A stretch of 64,000 nucleotides of DNA. Origin: JAHEEL01 sp963700375 (lineage in GTDB: Bacteria; Actinomycetota; Acidimicrobiia; Spongiisociales; UBA5794). The position numbers and the translations under genes are program-made. Shown piece after piece: positions 8,800-17,949 of this stretch. The stretch spans positions 496,001-560,000 of the forward strand of contig CAVOXF010000003.1 in NCBI GenBank assembly GCA_963700375.1, given 5' to 3'. Positions within the stretch are counted from its first letter, which is position 1. Each line of letters starts with the position of its first letter. The notes beneath the pieces were generated by a model. It saw nothing but the letters and a program-made list of their open reading frames with translations, was not told where the DNA came from and searched no databases.

Positions 8800-9381
8800 A
8801 TGTCAACGTCAACCCAGGACCTCACCCGCACCGTCGACGGGGCAGCCGTGCCCGCGGTCGGTACGTGGGTCATCGATGGATCGCACACTTCCGCGGAGTT
8901 CGTAGCCCGACACTTGATGGTCGCGAAGGTGCGGGGCGGATTCGGGTCCGTAGCCGGAACGATCGAGGTGGCGGAGGATCCGGCCGCATCTCGCGTCGAT
9001 GTCGTGATCGATACCGGATCCATCTCGACCGGCGACGCGGACCGCGATGGTCACGTCAAGTCTGCCGACTTCTTCGACGTCGAGAACCACCCCGAGATGA
9101 AGTTCGTTTCAACGGCCGTGCGCCCCAACGGATCGTCCTGGGTTCTCGTTGGCGACCTCACCATCAAGGACATCACGAAGCCGGTGACCCTCGAATTCGA
9201 CTTCGTTGGTCTGGCCACCGATCCGTGGGGCAATCAGAAGGCAGCGTTCTCGGCGAGCACCACCATCAACCGGGAAGACTGGGACCTGAACTGGAACGTC
9301 CCCCTCGAAGCGGGTGGGGTTCTCGTCTCGAAGAACGTCAAGATCGAGATTGAGATGCAGGCCGCGCCCGCCGGCGCCTGA
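8800..9381 (+). CDS. YceI-family lipid/isoprenoid-binding protein
   Basis: This 193-residue YceI-domain lipocalin-like barrel shows the family landmarks WVIDGSHTSAEF, VRGGFG, HVKSADFFDVENHPEMKF and LTIKDITKPVTLE. The family binds long-chain polyisoprenoid-type lipids. No signal peptide is visible, so this copy is probably cytoplasmic. AGAGGAG lies just upstream of the chosen ATG. It has its own MarR-controlled promoter and is followed by a 13-bp-stem hairpin, so it may be monocistronic. Confidence 0.88.
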   Translation: MSTSTQDLTRTVDGAAVPAVGTWVIDGSHTSAEFVARHLMVAKVRGGFGSVAGTIEVAEDPAASRVDVVIDTGSISTGDADRDGHVKSADFFDVENHPEMKFVSTAVRPNGSSWVLVGDLTIKDITKPVTLEFDFVGLATDPWGNQKAAFSASTTINREDWDLNWNVPLEAGGVLVSKNVKIEIEMQAAPAGA

Positions 9382-9389
9382 CAACCGTC

Positions 9390-9429
9390 GGCGTGACAGG
9401 GGTTCGAAACGTCCGGCCCCTGTCACGCC
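9390..9429 (+). terminator. Hairpin after the YceI gene
   Basis: The arms ggcgtgacagggg (9390-9402) and cccctgtcacgcc (9417-9429) form a perfect 13-bp stem with a 14-base loop, starting nine bases after the stop codon. There is no clear U-tract. It probably ends or attenuates transcription before the dioxygenase gene. Confidence 0.6.
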
Positions 9430-9589
9430 GGCCTGTGCCGCCGCACAGTGGTCGTGGCCGAAGATCCTCGACCACGTCGAGAGCGGGAAATCGACCCCGG
9501 GGTCTATGGAGACTGCCCGAAAGGAACAGAATGTCATCCTTGTCAGGGAGCAACGTCCTCGCATCGGCCGCAAGGAGAGAGTGGCCCTG

Positions 9590-10465
9590 ATGGGTGTCAT
9601 GAACCCCGAGGTGTCTGGTGAGGCATACGCACGATTTCTCGAGGAGCAGGCACCGTCGAGTAGGTCGCGTCCTGAGTGGACCGAGGGCGACGGGCCCCTT
9701 CCCGCGATCTACCTGAGTCATGGAGCCCCACCGGTATTCGACGACCCGCATTGGATGACCCAGCTGTTCGGCTGGTCACAAACGCTGCCCAAACCTCGAG
9801 CAATCCTGATTGTGAGCGCCCATTGGGAGACTGCTCCTCTGAGCTTGACTGCCTCGGAGTCCAACACGCCGCTCGTCTACGACTTCGGTGGATTCGCCCC
9901 GGTCTACTACACGATGACGTATCCCACCCCGGATGCGCGGGTCCTCGCCCGGAAGGTCGCATCCATGATGCCCGACGCCGAGCCGATCCACCAGCACGCG
10001 AGCCGTGGCCTCGATCACGGGGCGTGGGTGCCACTCAAGGTCATGTACCCCTATGCCGACGTACCCGTCCTGCAAATGAGCATGCCGACCCACGACCCCC
10101 AGCGCCTGTTCGATTTGGGCCGCAGGCTCCGCCCACTGCGTGCCGAAGGGGTTCTGGTCATCGGATCGGGCTTCATGACGCACGGCCTCCGCTACGCCAC
10201 CCGCGAGATGTTCCTCGACAACCACATACCCGGATGGTCCAAGGAATTCGACACATGGGTGGCGGATGCCCTGGACCGAGGCGACGTGGACGCTCTCGCC
10301 GGATACGACCGGGCACCGGGCATGCCATACGCACACCCGACCGTCGAACACTTCACGCCGCTCTTCATCACGCTCGGGGCTGCAACGGACCCGGAACAAA
10401 CACCCACAACCGTCATCGACGACTTCCAATTCGGCTTCGCCAAGAGGTCGGTTCAATTCGCCTGA
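9590..10465 (+). CDS. Class III extradiol dioxygenase, 4,5-DOPA dioxygenase family
   Basis: The 291-residue product matches the LigB/DODA superfamily. Landmarks are YLSHGAPP near residue 45, LIVSAHWET near 75, SRGLDHGAWVPLKVMYP near 145, and a C-terminal HPTVEHFTPLF. The conserved histidines bind non-haem iron(II) or zinc. Family members open catechol rings, but the physiological substrate is often unknown. AAGGAGAGAG lies ten bases before the chosen ATG; an in-frame ATG at 9599 is an alternative. Co-location with MarR, YceI and a quinone-reductase-like gene suggests aromatic or quinone stress. Confidence 0.82.
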   Translation: MGVMNPEVSGEAYARFLEEQAPSSRSRPEWTEGDGPLPAIYLSHGAPPVFDDPHWMTQLFGWSQTLPKPRAILIVSAHWETAPLSLTASESNTPLVYDFGGFAPVYYTMTYPTPDARVLARKVASMMPDAEPIHQHASRGLDHGAWVPLKVMYPYADVPVLQMSMPTHDPQRLFDLGRRLRPLRAEGVLVIGSGFMTHGLRYATREMFLDNHIPGWSKEFDTWVADALDRGDVDALAGYDRAPGMPYAHPTVEHFTPLFITLGAATDPEQTPTTVIDDFQFGFAKRSVQFA

Positions 10466-10667
10466 CCGCCCTCGATCGGGAACGACCGCCATTCCGCCCG
10501 CGAGGCGGTGAGGTGCGCCCATACCCGCGGCGTGGACGGCCCGTTGACTCCGGTTGGGTTGCCCGCACTCGGCGCTGTGCGAGCAGTTCGGTTCTGGCCG
10601 ATGTCTGGGAGGCCAATCATCGAAGATACGGACCTCGCCTTGGGCCAACCTGAGCGGAACCTGGGAA

Positions 10668-11372
10668 TCACCCGGGAACTGCAACACGATATTGGACCGT
10701 GTTGCCGGCCTTGCCGACGGGAACGATCACATCGAGGCTGCGCAGGCAGTAGGCCATCTGTTGGGCGGCACGGCGTGTTCTTCCGAGCGTCTTCGCAAGG
10801 TCGTTCGTGGTGAACGTCTCGGGGAGCCCGTCGGGAATCAGGTCGGCGAGGTCATCGACGCTGGAGATCATCATCGAGTCCACGATGTCGACCAATCGGC
10901 GTTCCGCCACCACCCATCCCTTGCGGCGCCAGGCGCGGCCGGGTGAGTGCCTCCGGTACTCCTCCTCGTCGGTCAACACCAGGTGCAGTTGCAGGAGCGG
11001 GTGCGCCACGAGATCGGGGAAGCTCACCAACTCGGCGAAGACGTCGGTCGGTGTTCCATGCCGCGGGGAGCGTCTCCTGCTGAGCACGGTCCCGTCCGCA
11101 TCGAGTCTCACGATCGATCGGTTCACCGCAATTGGATGAACGATCCTCACCCTCCAGCCGAGGTCAAGCAGAACAGCGACCTTCTGCTTCATCGATGAGA
11201 AGCCGCGCGTCTGCACCTCGATCAACAGGTCGCCCCTCACGAGGTCGATCACGAACCGGTCGACCGGTACCTCGATGCGGTCACCCGGGCGGGAATACCA
11301 GCGCTTCAGGGCGGCGTGGAGGTGCTTCTCCCTGAGCGTTCCTATGTGCGGTGCGCCGTCACTCACCTTCAC
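10668..11372 (-). CDS. Putative PD-(D/E)XK nuclease-fold protein with C-terminal winged helix
   Basis: The 234-residue product starts at a GTG. Residues 11-75 carry REKHLHAAL, then FVIDLVRGDLLIEVQTRG, then SSMKQK. This gives an E...D...E-X-Q...K order typical of PD-(D/E)XK nuclease-like folds. The C-terminal 60 residues (FTTNDLAKTLGRTRRAAQQM) look like a winged helix. No characterised function is known to me for this architecture. It stands alone between the dioxygenase gene and a divergent lipoprotein gene, with no restriction or toxin partner. Confidence 0.55.
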   Translation of the reverse strand: MKVSDGAPHIGTLREKHLHAALKRWYSRPGDRIEVPVDRFVIDLVRGDLLIEVQTRGFSSMKQKVAVLLDLGWRVRIVHPIAVNRSIVRLDADGTVLSRRRSPRHGTPTDVFAELVSFPDLVAHPLLQLHLVLTDEEEYRRHSPGRAWRRKGWVVAERRLVDIVDSMMISSVDDLADLIPDGLPETFTTNDLAKTLGRTRRAAQQMAYCLRSLDVIVPVGKAGNTVQYRVAVPG

Positions 11373-11468
11373 GATCGTAGGCCCCTGGGCGGCAGCGACG
11401 GGACATCAGAGGGCCCGCAGCGCGCTCGCCGCACGCACAACCGGTCGAGGATGCATACCGTATCGGTC

Positions 11469-11936
11469 ATGCGGCGCCTTCTCCTCCCGGCAGTGCTGAT
11501 CTCCGTCGCTGCAGTCGCGTGCACAGGTGGAGAGGGCGACACCACCACAATCCCGACCGATCCGTCGTTCGGAACCCCGGCGACCGATGCCGCCAAACAA
11601 GCAGACGAGGTCATGCGCGCCGTCCCGGATGGATACGCCGACTGTGGCACGACCAACCTGACGAGCGGTTGGCCGACCACGACGGCGTTCGTCGCAGAGT
11701 TCAGCGCCCAATGCATCAACGACGCAGCTGCATCGGGTGAACAAGCCCAACAGGTATTCAACGGGCGCGACGATGCAGGCGGCATGGATGGCACGATCAT
11801 TCGAGTCGACGGTCCCGGGGCGATCACCATGATCACCTATCACGTCGACGAGGCAGGTTCGACGACGAGGGCCGAGACGACCTGCAATGAACTCGAGTCG
11901 CCGCCGTTCGCTCCGCCAACGTGCGCTGGCTCGTAG
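11469..11936 (+). CDS. Small lipoprotein, unknown function
   Basis: The 155-residue product has a lipoprotein signal (MRRLLLPAVLISVAAVAC) with Cys18 as the likely lipidated residue, followed by a short Thr/Pro-rich linker. The mature region contains paired cysteines that could form disulfides and has no recognised family. The ATG at 11469 is preferred because it places the signal peptide at the N terminus; an ATG at 11451 is in frame. It converges on moaA. Confidence 0.65.
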   Translation: MRRLLLPAVLISVAAVACTGGEGDTTTIPTDPSFGTPATDAAKQADEVMRAVPDGYADCGTTNLTSGWPTTTAFVAEFSAQCINDAAASGEQAQQVFNGRDDAGGMDGTIIRVDGPGAITMITYHVDEAGSTTRAETTCNELESPPFAPPTCAGS

Positions 11937-11979
11937 GGTCCCCCGGGACGAAGGCGACACCGGTGCGGAGGTCGAACCT

Positions 11980-12984
11980 TCAGCCGCCGATGTAGGACAT
12001 CTCGACCTTCGGGAATCCGATCGGCACGCCGGAGCGCTCTTCGCTGTACCGGTCGGTCCGGGCCTCCCACACGCCGGCCACGATGGCGGTCAGGTCGTCG
12101 TCGGTCGCTCCCGCCCGCATGACGTCGCGGAGGCCCGTGCCGGCATACGCGAACAGGCACGTGTAGATCGAACCATCCGCCGAGAGTCGCAGACGTGAGC
12201 AATCACCACAGAACGGGTCGGTGACGGACGCTATGACGCCGATCTCGCCGGCGCCATCGCGGTATCGCCAGCGGTTCACGACTTCACCGGTGTAGTTCGG
12301 CTCCACGGGATCGAGCGGCCACTCGCCACCGATGATTGCGAGGATCTCTTCGGCGCCCAGCACGTCGCTCATCTCCCACCCGTTCGAGGAGCCGACGTCC
12401 ATGTACTCGATGAACCGGACGATGTGGCCGGTGCCCCGGAACATGGCGGCGATCTCGAGCAGGGCATCGTCGTTCAACCCACGGCGGACCACGGTGTTGA
12501 TCTTCACCGGTGACAGACCGGCGTTCTTCGCAGCGTCGATGCCTTCAAGAACCCTGGCCACCGGGAAATCCACGTCTGCGGCATGGCGGAAGCGGGCGTC
12601 GTCGACAGCGTCGAGGCTCACGGTGATGCGATCGAGTCCGGCGTCCGCGAGGTCCTGGGCGTGCCTGGCGAGTGTGCTTCCGTTCGTTGTCATTGCGATA
12701 TCGCGAATCCCGTCAACCGCCGAGATCCGTCTCACCAGGTCGGCGACCCCGTGTCGGAGCAGCGGTTCGCCACCCGTCAGCCGGATCTTCTCGACGCCGA
12801 GAGCGGCGAAGAGGCCCACCAGGCGCTCGATCTCTTCGAACGTGAGGATCTCATCGCGCGGCAGAAACACGTGGTCCCGGTCGTACACGTCGCGCGGCAT
12901 GCAATAGGCACATCGAAAGTTGCAGCGGTCCGTTACGGACACGCGCAGGTCACGCAGCGGTCTTCCGAGAGTATCGAGCAGCAT
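11980..12984 (-). CDS. moaA: GTP 3',8-cyclase MoaA (molybdenum cofactor biosynthesis)
   Basis: This 334-residue radical-SAM enzyme converts GTP to 3',8-cyclo-7,8-dihydro-GTP, the first molybdopterin step. The N-terminal motif CNFRCAYC binds the radical-SAM cluster and LTGGEPLLR follows. The second cluster is represented by DPFCGDCSRLRL and a later TCLF cysteine. The family normally ends in Gly-Gly, and this protein ends SYIGG. It lies 40 bases after folK-folE, so it may share that transcript; both pathways start from GTP. No other moa gene is in the window. Confidence 0.93.
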   Translation of the reverse strand: MLLDTLGRPLRDLRVSVTDRCNFRCAYCMPRDVYDRDHVFLPRDEILTFEEIERLVGLFAALGVEKIRLTGGEPLLRHGVADLVRRISAVDGIRDIAMTTNGSTLARHAQDLADAGLDRITVSLDAVDDARFRHAADVDFPVARVLEGIDAAKNAGLSPVKINTVVRRGLNDDALLEIAAMFRGTGHIVRFIEYMDVGSSNGWEMSDVLGAEEILAIIGGEWPLDPVEPNYTGEVVNRWRYRDGAGEIGVIASVTDPFCGDCSRLRLSADGSIYTCLFAYAGTGLRDVMRAGATDDDLTAIVAGVWEARTDRYSEERSGVPIGFPKVEMSYIGG

Positions 12985-13023
12985 CGATCAGAGGCTACAG
13001 AACACTCAGCGCTCCGGACACCA

Positions 13024-14119
<1,096 letters not shown>

Positions 14120-14139
<20 letters not shown>

Positions 14140-14515
14140 CGACGACCTCTTCTCTGGTTCGGTAGATGGTGATGCCAACTGATCGTGCATGACGCAAGGC
14201 GCCCGGCTTCTCCACGGTCATCTCAACCGCGGCGACCCGATCATCCGAGTCGAAGCAGATGTCGACGAGTTCGGCGACGAGGCGCTCAACCAGCAACGGT
14301 TCACCGTGCTCGATGTGAGCGATGAGGCGCTTCGTGATCGTCCGGTAGTTGACGGCATCGTCGATGTCGTCGCTTGCGGCCGCCGGCCGCGTGTCCGCCC
14401 AGAGCGTGGCATTGATGAGGATGTCCTGTGGATTCACCCGCTCATCCGGATTGATCCCCAAGATCCCCGATACCAACAGGTCCTTGATGAGAATCCGATC
14501 GAGCGACCCCCTCAT
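14120..14515 (-). CDS. folB: Dihydroneopterin aldolase FolB
   Basis: This 131-residue member of the FolB family has ILIKDLLVSGILGINPDER at the N terminus, NYRTITKRLIAHIEHGE in the middle, and a C-terminal VEKPGALRHARSVGITIYR. These match dihydroneopterin aldolase, which cleaves dihydroneopterin to 6-hydroxymethyl-dihydropterin. GGAGGGAGGG precedes the ATG. It sits between a pteridine-reductase-like SDR and folKE, giving consecutive steps of the pathway in one operon. Confidence 0.9.
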
Positions 14516-14548
14516 GTTCCCTCCCTCCACGGACCGACGCTGTCTTTG

Positions 14549-14579
14549 CGCTGGCGACCGGCAACTCGTGACAGGCGAC
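14549..14579. repeat. Short GCGAC-rich dispersed repeat, copy 1
   Basis: The segment ctggcgaccggcaactcg and the following gtgacaggcgact lie in the 64-bp gap between the SDR and folB genes. The same blocks recur at 40150-40189 with about 10 extra bases between them. The repeat is short and imperfect, so its significance is uncertain. Confidence 0.35.
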
Positions 14580-15311
14580 TCATACCAGATGCCCCCCACC
14601 GTCGACACGAATGATCTCCCCGGTCACAAAGTCGTTCTCGAGCAGGGACAGGACCGCGGCAACCACTGGGGCCGTCCCCCCGACCCGTTTGAGCGGGAGT
14701 TCGGCGGCAAGACGGATCGCGTAGTCATCATCCTCCTGTGGCGGCGGGAGGATGACTCCGAGGGCGACGGCGTTGACCCGGATGCGGGGTGCGAGCTGCA
14801 ACGCAGCGGTCCTGGTGAACGTGTCGATGCCGCCCTTCGCCACGATGTAGCTGAAGTGTTCCCGGTACGGGCTCTGCGTGCGGACGTCGGTGATGCTCAC
14901 CACGGCACCCTCAAGGTCTTCCGGGAGGGCATTGGCGAACGCCTGGGTCGCGAAGACGGGTGAGGTCAGCGTCAAGTCGAGTGTGCGCCACCAGCCCTCG
15001 AGTGTCACGCCTCGGATCGTGTCTGTTGGGAACCCTGAAGCGCTGTTGACGAGGATCGAAGGGGTGCCCAGCGACCGCTTGGCGAGGTCGATGAGTTCGC
15101 CGCTGTTCGAAGGATCGGACAGATCGACCGATCCGGTCGCGCCACGCACCCCGAGGTTGCGGACCGCTTCTGCGGTCTCCTCGGCCGGAGCGGCAGACCG
15201 GTTGTAGTGAACGAACACATCAGCACCCGCGCCGGCGAGGCCGAGCGCGATGGCGCGTCCAACACGAACACCTCCGCCGGTCACGATCGCAGTTCTTCCT
15301 CGCAGGTCCAT
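14580..15311 (-). CDS. SDR oxidoreductase, FolM/pteridine-reductase-like
   Basis: This 243-residue short-chain dehydrogenase has an N-terminal TGGGVRVG, matching the TGxxxRxG variant of pteridine reductases rather than the usual TGxxxGxG. The active site reads SYIVAKGG (Tyr-x-x-x-Lys). It is followed by LAPRIRVNAVALG and a C-terminal GEIIRVDGGGHL. Being first gene before folB and folKE, it may reduce dihydropterin or dihydrofolate (FolM-like). A generic 3-oxoacyl reductase role is the main alternative. Confidence 0.72.
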   Translation of the reverse strand: MDLRGRTAIVTGGGVRVGRAIALGLAGAGADVFVHYNRSAAPAEETAEAVRNLGVRGATGSVDLSDPSNSGELIDLAKRSLGTPSILVNSASGFPTDTIRGVTLEGWWRTLDLTLTSPVFATQAFANALPEDLEGAVVSITDVRTQSPYREHFSYIVAKGGIDTFTRTAALQLAPRIRVNAVALGVILPPPQEDDDYAIRLAAELPLKRVGGTAPVVAAVLSLLENDFVTGEIIRVDGGGHLV

Positions 15312-15400
15312 GGGTCTGAGCGTAACCAGTCGGTGATTGTTCCCCCCGAGGTTTCACGCGTAACCGCTGCCTTGCTCCGTGACCGCCTATCCTTGCCGCT

Positions 15401-15979
15401 GTGAGCAAGGAAGACCCGAAGCACGGACGCTGGATCCTCCCGGCCGTAGTTGCCGCGTTGATCGGCCTCACCTACCTGTTTGTCAACGCGCTCCCACCTG
15501 CCGAAATCCCGGTGGGTACCACCACAACCGTTGTGGCATCCGAAAGCACGACGACCACGGTGGCCGACGGAACGACGTCCACCACCCTTCCGTCGGACTT
15601 CGCCGCATTCATCGAACTCATCGATGGCTACGCCGGCGACGGAACCACCATTGCCGCCGATGTCGACGCTGCCAACACCGCGTGGGAGAACGATGAGGCG
15701 ACATTCGCCGACACGCTCGCTTCGTTCGAGTCATCAAAGGTCCGGGCCCAGACGCTGAGTGACAACGTTGAGGCAACCAACGCCCCCGACGCGTACGCCG
15801 TCGTGTGGCCGGACGCCGTGGCTGCTGCCGCTGCACTTCCGCCCGGTGTCGATGCCGTGATCGAGGGCCTGCGTGCTCCGGACGACGGCACCGCTCGCCG
15901 CGAGGCTGTTGCGGCCTACGCAGCCCTCAATGACACCTTCCTCACGGCGATCGACGCCGTCAAGGCTGCAACTCCGTAG
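15401..15979 (+). CDS. Membrane-anchored secreted protein with Thr-rich linker
   Basis: The 192-residue product starts at a GTG. It has one N-terminal membrane helix at about residues 11-30 (WILPAVVAALIGLTYLFVNA), a Thr/Ser-rich spacer to about 68, and an alanine-rich helical domain. No family was recognised. It is divergent from the SDR gene, 89 bp away, and is followed by a weak hairpin. It probably faces the outside of the cell as a small anchored protein. Confidence 0.65.
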   Translation: MSKEDPKHGRWILPAVVAALIGLTYLFVNALPPAEIPVGTTTTVVASESTTTTVADGTTSTTLPSDFAAFIELIDGYAGDGTTIAADVDAANTAWENDEATFADTLASFESSKVRAQTLSDNVEATNAPDAYAVVWPDAVAAAAALPPGVDAVIEGLRAPDDGTARREAVAAYAALNDTFLTAIDAVKAATP

Positions 15980-16425
15980 TCGGTGTGACATCCAGCCGTC
16001 GCTGAGTGGCTGTGTGGCTGGATTGCCCGCACCCGTTCCCGGAAGTCAAGACGGCGCTTTGCGCGCGCTACTCGGTACTGATGTCGGAGAGTCTCGTCGA
16101 CGACAGCGAAGAGATGCCGATTCGAGCGTTCTCGACGATCCCTTCACATCTGGGCCGTGAACATCCCGACCGTGCCTCTTGACGGGACTTTGACGGCCAT
16201 GCCGGAAGCCGTCGTTGTCCGCACCGACCAGACGCGAAGGCCCATGGTGGCGAGGCGGTCGGACGAGGAGTCGGTCCCGACCGACCCGGTCCCGCGAGAT
16301 GGTCGTTCGCCGAATCGCGCTGTTGGGCCGATCGGGCTCGGCAAGCTCGGCACCCGTCGACAGAGTGCCGGCGATTCGTTACAGTCGCCCGGCCCCCCCA
16401 CGACCCCGACGAGACCAGGTACGCC
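15980..16425. other. Intergenic stretch without a supported gene
   Basis: About 446 bp separate the anchored protein and marC. The only structure seen is an inverted repeat, atccagcc (15990-15997) and ggctggat (16016-16023), which could terminate the upstream gene. Open frames on both strands here have no recognisable motif and no good ribosome site. Confidence 0.5.
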
Positions 16426-17037
16426 ATGCTGGCCTTTGCGACAACTGCATTTCTGACGCTGTTCGTCATCGTCGACCCCGTCGGGCTGTCCTCGCTGTTC
16501 CTCAGCATCACCGATGGTTACACCCCGCAGCATCGCCGCTCGACCGGCCTTCGGGCGGTGCTCATCGCGGCCGTCATCCTTCTGGTATTCCTGTTCGTCG
16601 GCGAGCCACTCCTTCGATACCTCGGCGTCAGCATCGACGCCCTGCGGATCGCAGGAGGCCTCCTGCTCTTCAAGCTGGCGTTCGACATGGTGTTCGCGAA
16701 ACGCGAGCGCCAGACCGAGACCGAGGAAGCCGAGGCGCATACCCGTGACGACGTCGCGGTATTCCCACTTGCGATTCCCCTCATCGCCGGGCCAGGGGCA
16801 TTCGCCACGATGCTGGTGCTCGCGACCGAGATCGACAATCAGTCCGAGTACCTCGCGATCTTGATCGGCGCGCTCGTCGTCGTTCTGATTCTCGTGTACG
16901 TGGGTTTCCGCCTTGCGATGCCGATCCACCGGGTCCTCGGTGACACCGGAACGGCGGTCATCACCCGGGTGCTCGGCATCCTCCTCGCAGCCCTGGCCGT
17001 CCAACTCGTCATCGATGCGGTGCTCGCCCTCGCCTGA
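16426..17037 (+). CDS. MarC-family integral membrane protein
   Basis: This 203-residue protein has about six hydrophobic helices. The MarC/UPF0056 landmarks are VDPVGLSSLFLS near residue 17 and a central FPLAIPLIAGPGAFATMLVL. Despite the name, MarC is not shown to confer multiple antibiotic resistance, and its function is unknown. The ATG follows GAGACCAGGT, a modest ribosome site. It appears monocistronic. Confidence 0.85.
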   Translation: MLAFATTAFLTLFVIVDPVGLSSLFLSITDGYTPQHRRSTGLRAVLIAAVILLVFLFVGEPLLRYLGVSIDALRIAGGLLLFKLAFDMVFAKRERQTETEEAEAHTRDDVAVFPLAIPLIAGPGAFATMLVLATEIDNQSEYLAILIGALVVVLILVYVGFRLAMPIHRVLGDTGTAVITRVLGILLAALAVQLVIDAVLALA

Positions 17038-17116
17038 GATCGCTGACTAGTGCCAGCGCGTCCTGCAGCAACCATTCTTTACCAGACTCCCGCGAGCAAC
17101 GATGATGTGACCTGGA

Positions 17117-17422
17117 ATGGAAGACACCTACCCGCAACACCCAACCGGCCGCATCTGCACCTTCTGTGGCGGCATCGCAGTCGTGGATTTGGACGGCATC
17201 TATCTCTGCGCCGGCGACGCCATCCGCTCGATGGGAGTGAACCCGGAGTCCGTGCGTCGCAGGCCGGTTGTAGCGGGATCGAAGCCTGCGGTTCTCGTTG
17301 ATCTGACCGACGTGGGGGAGGTCAGGTCGACGAGAACCGCCGACGATCGTTCAATGTCACCGTTCGCTCGATGCCAAGCGCCGACACGCCGCCGAAGAGC
17401 GTACGGACACACCTACCACTGA
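17117..17422 (+). CDS. Small putative zinc-ribbon-like protein, uncertain
   Basis: The frame encodes 101 residues. The first 40 look protein-like, with CTFCGG and a later YLCAGD that could hold a metal. The second half is basic and low in hydrophobics, and it spans a strong 20-bp hairpin at 17289-17339. The true C terminus may therefore be different, or the tail may be repeat-derived. No family was recognised. Confidence 0.4.
   Translation: MEDTYPQHPTGRICTFCGGIAVVDLDGIYLCAGDAIRSMGVNPESVRRRPVVAGSKPAVLVDLTDVGEVRSTRTADDRSMSPFARCQAPTRRRRAYGHTYH
17289..17339. repeat. Strong 20-bp-stem hairpin
   Basis: The arms 17289-17308 (cggttctcgttgatctgacc) and 17320-17339 pair over 20 bp with only two G-U pairs and an 11-base loop. 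It lies in the second half of a doubtful small frame. It could be a terminator for that gene or a palindromic repeat unit; no other copy was noticed in the window. Confidence 0.6.
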
Positions 17423-17441
17423 TGGCACCCGGGTCGGACGG

Positions 17442-17807
17442 CTATTCCTGATCAGCCGGTGGCGTCAGGTACCACTCGACGTACTCGGAGCATCTGGCGT
17501 CCTCGTCGAAGGTGAGTTGCCAGATGTTGAGGAAAGTCTTTCCATCGACATAGCGGGTCTCTCCAACGGCGACGGCGCGGTTCCCCGCGACGACGAACGG
17601 GCGATACTCCGCGTTCCAACTCTGCGGCTCATCTCTCTCTGACACCCAGTCGGCCACAATCGCTTCCCTGCCCCGGATCGGCTCATCCCAGGGGTGGTAC
17701 GCGTACGTGGCTTCTTCGGCGAAGAGGTCGCCAATAGCACCGGCGTCGTAGCTCCGCCACGCCTCGATGTAGGCGTCGAGCCATTCCTGAACGGCTTCCG
17801 GTGTCAC
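17442..17807 (-). CDS. SnoaL-like / NTF2-fold protein
   Basis: This 121-residue alpha+beta-barrel protein has the SnoaL-type order WLDAYIEAWRSYDAGAIGDL, FAEEATYAYHPW, then IRGREAIVADWV and a C-terminal EYVEWYL. NTF2-like members are small enzymes or ligand-binding proteins, so substrate and role are unknown. The start is taken as the GTG at 17807, because longer versions add unconserved sequence. It lies downstream of glnII on the same strand, beyond an inverted repeat. Confidence 0.7.
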   Translation of the reverse strand: MTPEAVQEWLDAYIEAWRSYDAGAIGDLFAEEATYAYHPWDEPIRGREAIVADWVSERDEPQSWNAEYRPFVVAGNRAVAVGETRYVDGKTFLNIWQLTFDEDARCSEYVEWYLTPPADQE

Positions 17808-17880
17808 GGACTGAGCGTAGCGAAACCGTCGGATCCCGAGGGCTTTCGCCGACGCCCGGACGGCCGGCGTCCCCGAATAC

Positions 17881-17918
17881 GAGAAGCCCGCCCCCACGGA
17901 CGAGGGGACGGGCTTCTC
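17881..17918 (-). terminator. Inverted repeat after glnII
   Basis: The arms gagaagcccg (17881-17890) and cgggcttctc (17909-17918) are perfectly complementary over 10 bp, with an 18-base GC-rich loop. It lies about 30 bases past the glnII stop, a position suited to ending that transcript. No clear U-tract follows. Confidence 0.6.
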
Positions 17919-17949
17919 CGCTCGGTTGACTTGTCGCTTGGCTGCCGTG

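Noticed and set aside
16157..16456. Small open frame upstream of marC
   Set aside because: No ribosome site, no hydrophobic core or motif, and it overlaps the marC start out of frame.
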